Origin: Gammaproteobacteria bacterium
Lineage (GTDB): Bacteria; Pseudomonadota; Gammaproteobacteria; Cardiobacteriales; Wohlfahrtiimonadaceae
Length of the DNA: 8,547 nucleotides
Assembly (NCBI GenBank): GCA_003864535.1
Contig: BHEQ01000070.1
Coordinates: forward strand, 1-8,547
Direction: 5' to 3'
Both the position numbers and the translations under genes were made by a program. Positions 1 to 6,731 of this stretch are shown piece after piece; positions within the stretch are counted from its first letter, which is position 1, and the number at the start of each line of letters is the position of its first letter. Below the pieces are notes generated by a model. The model worked only from the letters and a program-made list of their open reading frames with translations. It was not told where the DNA came from and did no database searches.

Positions 1-872
1 CCTATTTCAATTTGTGCAACCGCACTTCCTTGATCCGCAGCAAGTTGAAACCATTTAAGAGCTTCATTTAAATCTTTAGTTGTGCCCTCGCCAAATTTAT
101 ACATTCCTCCTAGATTATATTGCCCTGTTACATAGCCTTGATTGGCGGCGAGGAGGAAGTATTTAAACGCAGTATTAAAATCTTGAGTAACTCCGCGTGC
201 ATATTTATACATGAGCCCCAAATTAGATTGCGCATTGGCATTGCCTTGATCGGCTGCCAGTTGATACCACTTGAGTGCTAAATTTAAATCTTGATCAAGC
301 TGCTCTCCTTTTTCATAGAGGAAACCCAATTTAACTTGTGCAAGAGCATCACCTTGGTCTGCATCATTCCTAATTTTAAGGATAGTTTTTGCTAAGGCAT
401 CATTATAATTATTAATATCTGCCCTGATTCTATTGACATGTTGCTGGGAAAAAGTAAGCCCTTTATCCGCAGCGAGTTGGTATAAACTAATTGCCAGTTC
501 AAGATCTTTCGTAACGCCGCGTCCATTTTCATACATAGCGGCTTGATTAAAGTATGCCCAAGTATGGTTTTGAGCAGCGGCTAATTTATACCATTGAAGA
601 GCTAATTCATAATTTTGAGTAATGCCATCACCTGTCTCATAAGCAACTCCGAGGCTATTTTGCGCCGCAGCGTAGCCTTGATTTGCCGCGAGAGTATAGA
701 GTTCAACAGATCTCTTAAAATCTTGCTCAATGCCAGTCCCATTTTGATATTTCAAACCGAGCTGATATTGAGCTACCGCGTCACTAGGATCGCTGCTAGA
801 ATCACTGGTATAGGCAATATTTAGCATTAAACTTAGTATAAATATAAACAGTTTTTGAGTAAACTTTTTCAT
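1..872 (-). CDS. Exported Sel1-repeat (SLR) protein, C-terminus beyond window
   Basis: This open frame of 290 codons runs leftward from an ATG at 872-870 to the window edge without a stop, so the C-terminus is missing. Residues 1 to about 22 look like a signal peptide (Lys-Lys start, then a hydrophobic stretch of Leu, Phe and Ile), so the protein is probably periplasmic or secreted; there is no lipobox Cys. From residue 32 it is built of 36-residue Sel1 units (32-67, 68-103, 104-139, 176-211, 212-247, 248-283, and a start at 284), with the usual pattern AxAQxxLGxxYxxGxGVxxDxxxALxWYxLAAxQG. Residues 140-175 occupy exactly one more unit but have lost most of the consensus. Sel1 repeats form alpha-solenoids that bind protein partners; no enzymatic domain is visible. 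An AAGGA lies about 13 bases upstream of the ATG, rather far for a Shine-Dalgarno. The partner and role are unknown. The gene follows trmL on the same strand after 156 bases, so it probably has its own promoter. Confidence 0.9.
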   Translation of the reverse strand, partial: MKKFTQKLFIFILSLMLNIAYTSDSSSDPSDAVAQYQLGLKYQNGTGIEQDFKRSVELYTLAANQGYAAAQNSLGVAYETGDGITQNYELALQWYKLAAAQNHTWAYFNQAAMYENGRGVTKDLELAISLYQLAADKGLTFSQQHVNRIRADINNYNDALAKTILKIRNDADQGDALAQVKLGFLYEKGEQLDQDLNLALKWYQLAADQGNANAQSNLGLMYKYARGVTQDFNTAFKYFLLAANQGYVTGQYNLGGMYKFGEGTTKDLNEALKWFQLAADQGSAVAQIEI

Positions 873-972
873 TTTTTATAAAATATCCTTAGATAAATAA
901 GCAGGTTAAGTGCAAATTAATGGCAATTAGTTAATTTATATAATAACTTTAAAAGGATGAATACTCTAGTAT

Positions 973-984
973 TAATCTAGATTA
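973..984. repeat. 12-bp perfect palindrome upstream of the Sel1 gene
   Basis: TAATCTAGATTA is its own reverse complement. It lies about 100 bases upstream of the Sel1-protein start and about 45 bases past the trmL stop, where a promoter or operator for the Sel1 gene would be expected. I could not identify a convincing -35/-10 pair here, and the motif is AT-rich and short, so it may be chance. Nothing else stands out in the 873-1028 gap. Confidence 0.25.
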
Positions 985-1028
985 GTCCAGAAAGCAATTA
1001 AGATAATTGTAAGTAATTATAATTATTT

Positions 1029-1511
1029 CTAGGCAAAATTTAATTGACGCCAAACCTCATAAATGCCTATTGCAGCTGAGTTTGAGAGATTTAAGCTGCG
1101 CCCATTCTCTGTCATTGGCAGGCGTAATTTATGTTTAGAATCTAGTCCTTCAAGAATATTCATGGGTAATCCACGTGTTTCAGGACCAAAAAGCAAGGCA
1201 TCATGTACTTCAAACTTTGCCTCAAAAAAACTACTTGAGCCTTTTGTTGTTAGAGCATAGAGTTGATTTATTTGTATATTTGCTAAACAATCATCCAAAT
1301 TTTTCCAAATTTTAAGAGCAGCATATTCATGATAATCAAGCCCTGCACGGCGCAAACGTTTATCATCAAGTTTAAATCCCAAAGGTTCAATTAAATGTAG
1401 CTGTGCTGAAGTATTAGCGCATAAGCGAATAATATTGCCCGTATTTGGAGGGATTTCTGGTTCAAATAAAATAATTGAAATTGTGCTGATTTTAGATGCA
1501 AGTAAAGACAT
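1029..1511 (-). CDS. trmL: tRNA (cytidine/uridine-34-2'-O)-methyltransferase TrmL
   Basis: TrmL is a SPOUT (trefoil-knot) methyltransferase that uses S-adenosylmethionine to 2'-O-methylate the wobble nucleotide 34 of tRNA-Leu isoacceptors in the cytoplasm. The 160-residue product is the usual family length (E. coli about 157). Visible family motifs are EPEIPPNTGNIIRLCANT (17-34), the DDKRLRRAGLDYHE block (49-62), ALTTKG (86-91), FGPETRGLP (108-116) and RSLNLSN (138-144). The last two form the knotted cofactor pocket. The N-terminus is about 9-10 residues longer than in E. coli, but there is no internal ATG before the first strand, and AGGA sits five bases upstream of this ATG, so I keep this start. 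It is divergent from rsmE across 94 bases. Confidence 0.96.
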   Translation of the reverse strand: MSLLASKISTISIILFEPEIPPNTGNIIRLCANTSAQLHLIEPLGFKLDDKRLRRAGLDYHEYAALKIWKNLDDCLANIQINQLYALTTKGSSSFFEAKFEVHDALLFGPETRGLPMNILEGLDSKHKLRLPMTENGRSLNLSNSAAIGIYEVWRQLNFA

Positions 1512-1530
1512 ATACTTCCTATATCGTGTT

Positions 1531-1544
1531 ATTTTAGCTAAAAT
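1531..1544. promoter_or_regulatory. 14-bp perfect palindrome between trmL and rsmE
   Basis: ATTTTAGCTAAAAT is a perfect inverted repeat 20 bases upstream of the trmL ATG, inside the divergent trmL/rsmE region. On the minus strand it overlaps a possible trmL -10 (TAAAAT), with TTTACA 15 bases further upstream as a weak -35. It could be an operator overlapping a promoter. The binding protein is unknown, and AT-rich palindromes arise easily by chance in this sequence. Confidence 0.35.
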
Positions 1545-1559
1545 TGGCGTTTGTAAATT

Positions 1560-1592
1560 CTAATTTAAACCTAATTTAAACCTAATTTAAAA
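1560..1592 (+). repeat. Three tandem 11-bp repeats upstream of rsmE
   Basis: The unit CTAATTTAAAC occurs at 1560-1570 and 1571-1581, and again at 1582-1592 with its last base changed to A. The array ends 13 bases before the rsmE ATG. The 11-bp period is close to one helical turn, so identical sites would face the same side of the DNA. It may be a protein-binding array, a slipped-strand duplication, or both. A weak AAGAGA ribosome-binding site overlaps its downstream end. Confidence 0.7.
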
Positions 1593-1605
1593 GAGATTCA
1601 CACTC

Positions 1606-2343
1606 ATGCCCCGTTTATATATTGATGCGCCTATTATACCTAATCAAAGTTTTATATTGAAAGATGCGCCTTTTAATCATGCAATTCGCGTATTAAGGCT
1701 GCAAATTAAGGATGAAATTGTACTTTTTAATGGCACTGGGGGTGAATATTTGGCAATAATTACCTCGATTGATAAAAAACATGCAGTTTTACAAGTTTTA
1801 GATTTTAATCCAATAGAGCGCGAATCATCTCTAAATCTCCATCTATATCAAGCTTTGGCAAAGGGCGATAAATTAGATTATATCTTGCAAAAAGCTACTG
1901 AACTTGGGGTTAATAGTATAACTCTTCTGATAAGTAAACGCAGTATTGCGGCAATTGCTGAGGAGCGTTTGGATAAAAAAATGGCGCATTTTAGAAGTAT
2001 TATCATAAGTGCTTGTGAGCAATGTGGGCGTAACACGCTGCCTGTGCTTGAGCTTCCTTTGAAATTACATAAGCTTAATTTATCTAGTGAGCTTAATTAT
2101 TTAACCCTCGACCCAAAAGCTGAAGATAAACTAAGCGATTCTATAAAAGTATCAACAAAAGGAGCAACCCATAAAAATATTGCTTTAATTATTGGTCCAG
2201 AAGGTGGATTAAGTCCCGATGAGCTTGATTTATTATCAAAAAAAGGCTGCCAGAGTATTAATTTAGGCGCGCGTATATTACGTACAGAAACAGCAGCAAT
2301 TGCGGTAATTGCTGCATTACAAGCGTTATTTGGTGATTGGTGA
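1606..2343 (+). CDS. rsmE: 16S rRNA (uracil(1498)-N(3))-methyltransferase RsmE
   Basis: RsmE uses S-adenosylmethionine to methylate N3 of U1498 in helix 44 of 16S rRNA, acting late on the assembled 30S subunit. The product of 245 residues matches the family length (E. coli 243). An N-terminal PUA-like RNA-binding domain (about 1-70) contains the HAIRVLR segment (25-31). The SPOUT catalytic domain follows, with QKATELGV (95-102), SACEQCGRN (135-143), IIGPEGGLSPDEL (195-207) and LGARILRTETA (220-230); the last three line the knot and cofactor site. The start MPRLYI matches the family start; its ribosome-binding site (AAGAGA, about 9 bases upstream) is weak. It is transcribed away from trmL. No U-tract terminator follows it; the only downstream structure is the hairpin at 2357-2381. 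Confidence 0.97.
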   Translation: MPRLYIDAPIIPNQSFILKDAPFNHAIRVLRLQIKDEIVLFNGTGGEYLAIITSIDKKHAVLQVLDFNPIERESSLNLHLYQALAKGDKLDYILQKATELGVNSITLLISKRSIAAIAEERLDKKMAHFRSIIISACEQCGRNTLPVLELPLKLHKLNLSSELNYLTLDPKAEDKLSDSIKVSTKGATHKNIALIIGPEGGLSPDELDLLSKKGCQSINLGARILRTETAAIAVIAALQALFGDW

Positions 2344-2356
2344 TTAGCCTAGCACC

Positions 2357-2381
2357 GCTGGGCACATCTACTTGTGCCAGC
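2357..2381. other. Hairpin between convergent rsmE and YdcF-like gene
   Basis: GGCACA (2361-2366) and TGTGCC (2373-2378) form a perfect stem around a six-base loop. The stem extends to nine pairs with GCT (2357-2359) and AGC (2379-2381), leaving G2360 bulged. It fills most of the 47 bases between two convergent stop codons, where a shared terminator is expected. Neither strand has a U-tract after the stem, so it is not a standard intrinsic terminator. It may slow polymerase, protect 3' ends or be a repeat remnant. Confidence 0.5.
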
Positions 2382-2390
2382 TTGGATGGG

Positions 2391-3497
2391 TTAACGCTCT
2401 TCTAAAGGATAGCTCCTAAAACTCCATAATCCAAAAGTTTTCAAAGCATCACGATAAATACCAAATATATCGCTATCTGTTGCCGTTTGCAGCTCAGCTA
2501 ATGGTTTATCTAATACGGCAATTCCAATAAAGCTAATATCATCAGGACCTGATTGTGCGCAAGCTAGCGTAAATAAAGCTTGGGCGCGGCGAACGTGGCT
2601 TCCTGAGCTTAAAATAACAGCCTGTTTAATTTGTTTTGAGGTAAGAATATAACGACTAAAAAGCGCATTTTCAACAGTTGAACGCGCATAATTATCTTGA
2701 TAAATACGCTGTGCATCAATTCCTTTTTCTTGTAACCATTGTGCCATTAAATTAGCTTCAGTTTGGTGAGATTTAGGAACGCCACCAGTTACAATAATGA
2801 TAGCATCTGGAAGTAATTGAGCTAATTCCAATGTTTTTTCTAAGCGTTTAATTAAAATAGGATTCATGCTGCCATCAGGATCTAAAATATAGCCTAAAGT
2901 GGTAATCGCTGCGTGTGAACCAAGTTTGGATAATGCTTCAAGATCTGTAGCGTTAAGATTATCCGTGAGCGGCATTTTTAAAGTATGATCAATCACCGCA
3001 AAAACCTCCTCCATTTGTAGATGGCGTTGCGGATAAAGTTTTTTTAGAATTTGTTGATAATGTTGATAAGATTCTTGATTATTTTGGTATCTAGACCACG
3101 CAACTAAATAACTTAAAGCATCTTGATCTTGTGGTGCAAGCGTGAGTATTTTCTTATAAATATCAAGTGCATTATCAATGTCTTTATTATAAATATAGGC
3201 ACTTGCAGCACTAAATAATAAATCAACTCTATAAGGTTCAAGCTTAAAAGCAATTAAAAGCCGCTGTGCAACTACTTCCATATTGCTTGGTAGCTTCGCA
3301 GTAAAACCTGCATCAGAGACGCGAGAAGGAGATTTAAACGCAATTAAGGCATCATTAATTAGAGAATCAACAACTTGCCTTTGGCTAATATACTCATAAT
3401 AGTTCGTTTTTGTTTGCTGTTTTTCTTGTGCAAGTGCAAAACTTGATTGGAATAACAACGCGCTAAGTACTGTAATTTTAATAATATTTGCTTGCAT
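2391..3497 (-). CDS. Exported TPR and DUF218 (YdcF/SanA/ElyC-like) protein
   Basis: The product has 368 residues. Residues 1 to about 23 form a signal peptide with a good type I site (SFALA then Q24), so the mature protein is probably periplasmic. Residues about 74-155 are helical and TPR-like, including the pattern around YIYNKDIDNALDIYKKILTLAPQDQDA. A DUF218 domain covers about 197-345: GYILDPDGSMNPILIKRLEK (202-221), the IIIVTGG strand and turn (233-239), TEANLMAQWLQEKGI (246-260), ARSTVENA (271-278) and the SSGSHVRRA segment (297-305). DUF218 proteins such as SanA and ElyC are linked to cell-envelope integrity, but no reaction is firmly established; the conserved polar residues suggest a catalytic or ligand pocket. 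The start is supported by AAAGG six bases upstream. It lies 128 bases after parC, across a G-rich repeat block. Envelope function is inference. Confidence 0.88.
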   Translation of the reverse strand: MQANIIKITVLSALLFQSSFALAQEKQQTKTNYYEYISQRQVVDSLINDALIAFKSPSRVSDAGFTAKLPSNMEVVAQRLLIAFKLEPYRVDLLFSAASAYIYNKDIDNALDIYKKILTLAPQDQDALSYLVAWSRYQNNQESYQHYQQILKKLYPQRHLQMEEVFAVIDHTLKMPLTDNLNATDLEALSKLGSHAAITTLGYILDPDGSMNPILIKRLEKTLELAQLLPDAIIIVTGGVPKSHQTEANLMAQWLQEKGIDAQRIYQDNYARSTVENALFSRYILTSKQIKQAVILSSGSHVRRAQALFTLACAQSGPDDISFIGIAVLDKPLAELQTATDSDIFGIYRDALKTFGLWSFRSYPLEER

Positions 3498-3527
3498 AAG
3501 TTACCTTTTAAATTATGGGGACTTTTA

Positions 3528-3610
3528 CAGCTATTCCTGTGAAGGAGAGGCTGGGAGGTGGACTTGCTCCTCCGTGAAGGGGAGGTTGGGAGAGGTGGTT
3601 TTTCTAGCTG
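3528..3610. repeat. G-rich block with duplicated motif and short terminal inverted repeats
   Basis: Two near-identical copies lie at 3539-3561 and 3574-3598. Both start GTGAAGG, continue through GAGG and TGGGAG, and end GTGG; they differ by two substitutions and a two-base insertion. Between them, CCTCC (3569-3573) can pair with GGAGG (3581-3585) around a seven-base loop. The block is flanked by CAGCTA (3528-3533) and TAGCTG (3605-3610), a 6-bp inverted repeat. The plus strand is strikingly G-rich compared with the AT-rich surroundings, and no reading frame of use is present. It looks like a small interspersed repeat or MITE-like remnant between parC and the YdcF-like gene, but family membership cannot be shown from one copy. 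Confidence 0.5.
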
Positions 3611-3625
3611 CTAAGTAGTTACAAT

Positions 3626-5863
3626 TTATTTTATATATATTTGATCAATAAAAATTCCGCGCCCTAAGTCTTTGCCGCGCTTGCCGCGCTCAGAAACATA
3701 CGCAGCCCAATCATCAGGTTTTAATTGTATTTTACGTTTGCCCGAGATACAGATAAACGTATCTTGTGGATTGATAATAAGTAAGAATTTCAAATAATCA
3801 GCATTTGCCTTAAATTTATTTGCAGGTATACCAATTAATTGATTGCCCTTGCCTTTTGTTAAAACAGCTAATTCATTCGTTTTAAATATTAATATTTTAC
3901 CTAAATGAGTACCGACTAAAATTAAGCTCTCTTCAATTTTTTCAAGCTCAATTGGAGCAAATAATTGGGCACTATCGCCTAAACTAACAAGAGCTTTTCC
4001 CGCTTTTTGGCGTGTTTGCATCTCTTCAAAACGGCAAATAAATCCATAGCCATTATTGGCGCATAATAAATATTGTGCATCATTTTGATTGATTAAAACG
4101 TGGGGGAATTTCTCACCATGAGTTAGATTAAAACGCCCAGTTAATGGCTCACCGCCGCTTCTTGAGCTTGGGAGTGTGTGCGCAGCAAGGCTAAAACAGC
4201 GTCCTTGCGTATCGATAAATACTGCTTGCTGATTACTCTTACCTGAAGCTTGAGCTAAAAAGTTATCCCCTGATTTATAACTTAAGCTCATTCCGTCAAT
4301 ATCTTTGCCTTTAGCCGCCCGCACCCAACCCATATTCGATAAAACAATCGTGACAGGCTCTGAGGGAGTTAATTTGGTCTCATCTATAGCAACCGCTTGT
4401 TTACGCGTTACAACAGGTGAGCGTCTCGCATCCCCAAATTTTTCGATATCAGCAGTAATTTCTTGTTTAATAAGCTCATTTAATTTTAAGCTAGAACCTA
4501 AGATACTTAAAAGGTAACTGCATTCTATATTTAATTCACTCATTTCCGCACGGATTTTTAATTCCTCTAATTTAGCTAAATGACGTAATTTTATCTCTAA
4601 AATAGCTTCAGCTTGTTTGTCGGTTATTTTAAAGGTTTGGATAAGTGTTGATTTTGGTTCATCCTCCTCACGGATAATCCGAATTACCTCATCTAAATTC
4701 AAATAAGCAATTAATAATCCATCTAATGTATGTAATCTATTTTCAAGCTTATCGAGGCGATATTTTAAACGCCGTGTTACAGTATCTTTTCTAAATACAA
4801 GCCATTCGCTTAAAATTGTATGCAAGCTTTTAACCTGAGGCTTGCCATTTAAACCAACCATATTTAGATTAACACGAAATGATTTTTCAAGATCAGTCGT
4901 GGCAAATAAATGCTGCATCACAATCTCGCTATCAATCCGATTAGAACGTGGAATTAAGACCACTCGCACTGGATTTTCATGATCTGATTCATCGCGAATA
5001 TCATCTAGCATCGGTAGTTTTTTCGCGAGCATTTGCTCTGCAATTTCTGCCTGCATTTTCTCACCAGAGACTTGATAGGGCAGCTCATCGATAACTATCG
5101 CATTATCTTCCATATGATATTTGGCACGCACCCGCACAGATCCAGTCCCAGTCTCGTACATTTTTAGTAAGACCTCGCGCGAGGTTAAAATCTCACCTCC
5201 TGTAGGATAATCAGGTGCTTGGATATAATGCATAAGCTCGGCAACGCTTAAATTAGGCTGATCAATCAAAGCACAGGTCGCCTCGCCAACTTCACGTAAA
5301 TTATGCGGCGGAATATCTGTCGAAATCCCAACTGCAATCCCCATCCCCCCATTGAGTAATATATTGGGTAAACGCGCAGGTAAGCGTAACGGCTCTTCTA
5401 AAGATCCATCAAAATTAGGTTGCCAATCAACCGTGCCTAGATTTATTTCCTTTAAGAAAACATCAGCATATTGCGAGAGTTTAGATTCTGTATAACGCAT
5501 GGCCGCGAATGATTTTGGGTTATCTAAAGAACCAAAGTTGCCCTGCCCATCAATTAGAGGATAACGATATGAAAATGGTTGCGCCATCAGCACTAATGCC
5601 TCGTAACAAGCACTATCACCATGAGGATGATATTTACCTAAAACATCACCAACAGTTCGCGCTGATTTTTTATGCTTGCCTTGCCACGCAAGCCCAAGTT
5701 CACTCATCGCATAGATAATACGGCGTTGGACTGGTTTTAAACCATCGCCAATATGCGGTAGTGCTCGATCTAAAATCACATACATTGCGTAATTTAAATA
5801 AGATTCTTCTACAAAAGATGAAATTGATTTTGTCTCAAAAGCGTTGATTTTTACAGCAGTCAT
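3626..5863 (-). CDS. parC: DNA topoisomerase IV subunit A (ParC)
   Basis: ParC is the DNA-cleaving subunit of topoisomerase IV. With ParE it decatenates daughter chromosomes and relaxes supercoils in an ATP-dependent reaction. The 745-residue length is typical (E. coli 752). The breakage-reunion part (about 1-490) shows GDGLKPVQRR (39-48), KSARTVGDVLGKYHPHGDSA (66-85), DGQGNFG (105-111) and the catalytic Tyr124 with preceding Arg123 in AMRYTES. MAQPFSYRYPL is the ParC form rather than the GyrA form, and the GyrA-box QRRGGKG is absent, so this is ParC, not GyrA. The C-terminal DNA-wrapping beta-pinwheel covers about 495-745. In the quinolone-determining region Ser84 and Glu88 (E. coli Ser80 and Glu84) are both wild type. 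The ribosome-binding site (AAGAAG, about five bases before ATG) is modest and lies right after a terminator-like hairpin. parE is not in the window. Confidence 0.98.
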   Translation of the reverse strand: MTAVKINAFETKSISSFVEESYLNYAMYVILDRALPHIGDGLKPVQRRIIYAMSELGLAWQGKHKKSARTVGDVLGKYHPHGDSACYEALVLMAQPFSYRYPLIDGQGNFGSLDNPKSFAAMRYTESKLSQYADVFLKEINLGTVDWQPNFDGSLEEPLRLPARLPNILLNGGMGIAVGISTDIPPHNLREVGEATCALIDQPNLSVAELMHYIQAPDYPTGGEILTSREVLLKMYETGTGSVRVRAKYHMEDNAIVIDELPYQVSGEKMQAEIAEQMLAKKLPMLDDIRDESDHENPVRVVLIPRSNRIDSEIVMQHLFATTDLEKSFRVNLNMVGLNGKPQVKSLHTILSEWLVFRKDTVTRRLKYRLDKLENRLHTLDGLLIAYLNLDEVIRIIREEDEPKSTLIQTFKITDKQAEAILEIKLRHLAKLEELKIRAEMSELNIECSYLLSILGSSLKLNELIKQEITADIEKFGDARRSPVVTRKQAVAIDETKLTPSEPVTIVLSNMGWVRAAKGKDIDGMSLSYKSGDNFLAQASGKSNQQAVFIDTQGRCFSLAAHTLPSSRSGGEPLTGRFNLTHGEKFPHVLINQNDAQYLLCANNGYGFICRFEEMQTRQKAGKALVSLGDSAQLFAPIELEKIEESLILVGTHLGKILIFKTNELAVLTKGKGNQLIGIPANKFKANADYLKFLLIINPQDTFICISGKRKIQLKPDDWAAYVSERGKRGKDLGRGIFIDQIYIK

Positions 5864-5877
5864 ATTGGCTTCTTTTT

Positions 5878-5918
5878 AAATAAAAACCCCAATTAGATTT
5901 AAAATTGATCTAATTGGG
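5878..5918 (-). terminator. Intrinsic terminator-like hairpin between PCMT-like gene and parC
   Basis: A perfect 11-bp inverted repeat, CCCAATTAGAT (5888-5898) and ATCTAATTGGG (5908-5918), encloses a nine-base loop. Read on the minus strand the stem is followed by G, five T, A and three T (5887-5878), a good terminator tail. It lies about 50 bases after the PCMT-like stop and its tail ends about 15 bases before the parC ATG. It probably ends PCMT transcription. Its position also makes it a candidate attenuator in the parC leader. On the plus strand no T-run directly follows the stem. Confidence 0.8.
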
Positions 5919-5968
5919 TAAGTTTAAGGCTTTTTTATAAGTAAATACTTAATATTAAAATAAAAAAT

Positions 5969-6652
5969 TTAAAATTCAAACACAATTGGGTCTTCAAAGC
6001 CAATTAAACGCTCCAGTTCTGTTTCAAATAAGTTGTCAACCCTTAAATCATTCGCAAATTTATAAAAAACACAAGCGTGCATACTTGGGCTTGCGCCAAC
6101 TACAGCAAATAAACGCCCATTTTCTTTTAATAATGCTTTGAAATTATCAGGTAAAGATTGTATTGACCCAGTTAATATCACCGCATCATAACTGAACTCA
6201 TGATTTAGGGCTTGCTTTAAATGCTCTTCTAATGATTGAGTTATGCAGTCAATATTATTGATATTTTGTTCTTTCAGTAATGTTATTGCAGTTTGCGTTA
6301 ACATATCGTTTATATCAATACTCGTAACATGTGTGCTTAAGTTAGCACAACAAGCACTTAAATAAGCACTACCTGTTCCAACAACTAAAACTCGATCTGT
6401 TTTTACTAAATCAATCACTTGAAGGATTTTACCTTCTAAAATTGGAGTTAGCATTTTTGTATTTTCATCAAGCATTAAGCGCGTCTCTGCAAAAGCAAGT
6501 TCTTTTTGTGATACAGGTACAAAGTCCTCGCGATGAAGTGCATATAAGGTATTTAGAACATTTTGATTTAAGACATTACATGGTCTAATCTGTTGTTCTA
6601 TCATGTTAAAGCGATTTTGTTTGAGTATGTCATCATGTATTGCTGTTTGCAT
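5969..6652 (-). CDS. PCMT-like (protein-L-isoaspartate methyltransferase family) protein, divergent
   Basis: The product has 227 residues and is a class I S-adenosylmethionine methyltransferase fold of the PCMT family. The N-terminal segment RFNMIEQQIRP (14-24) and REDFVP (41-46) match the proteobacterial PCMT-like group that is often found near tolC. Motif I of the cofactor site is VLVVGTGSA (88-96), followed by the acidic strand end SIDI (111-114). The classical Pcm active-site segment (QTISQP in E. coli) is replaced by ENTKMLTP (63-70), and the TAAPPEIP segment by TGSIQSLP (161-168). Isoaspartate repair is therefore doubtful and the true substrate is unknown. I chose the ATG at 6652, with GTGGA about eight bases upstream; a longer TTG start at 6667 would put that site inside the gene. 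It is divergent from rpsT, and no clear promoter is seen. Confidence 0.85.
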   Translation of the reverse strand: MQTAIHDDILKQNRFNMIEQQIRPCNVLNQNVLNTLYALHREDFVPVSQKELAFAETRLMLDENTKMLTPILEGKILQVIDLVKTDRVLVVGTGSAYLSACCANLSTHVTSIDINDMLTQTAITLLKEQNINNIDCITQSLEEHLKQALNHEFSYDAVILTGSIQSLPDNFKALLKENGRLFAVVGASPSMHACVFYKFANDLRVDNLFETELERLIGFEDPIVFEF

Positions 6653-6731
6653 TATAAAATTCCACAATTTAGAGATAATTTGAAATAAAAAACTAATCTA
6701 AGCATAGCATAAATAGTATAAATTTAAATTA

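Noticed and set aside
615..824. Plus-strand open frame of 69 codons
   Set aside because: It lies antisense to the Sel1 gene, whose repeats are clearly real, and has no recognisable motif.
1063..1260. Plus-strand open frame of 65 codons
   Set aside because: It is antisense to the conserved part of trmL.
3539..3598. CRISPR array from the repeated G-rich motif
   Set aside because: There are only two imperfect copies with a spacer of 12 bases and no cas genes.
4305..4517. Plus-strand open frame of 70 codons
   Set aside because: It is antisense to parC, with no ribosome-binding site or family resemblance.
5509..5718. Plus-strand open frame of 69 codons
   Set aside because: It is antisense to the most conserved part of parC (around the quinolone-determining region).
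3626..5863. Identification as GyrA instead of ParC
   Set aside because: The GyrA box is absent, the length is 745, and the MAQPFSYRYPL and GDSACYEA segments match ParC.
6653..6667. N-terminal extension of the PCMT-like protein from a TTG at 6667
   Set aside because: The ATG at 6652 has GTGGA about eight bases upstream and gives a family-like N-terminus; the TTG has no comparable site.
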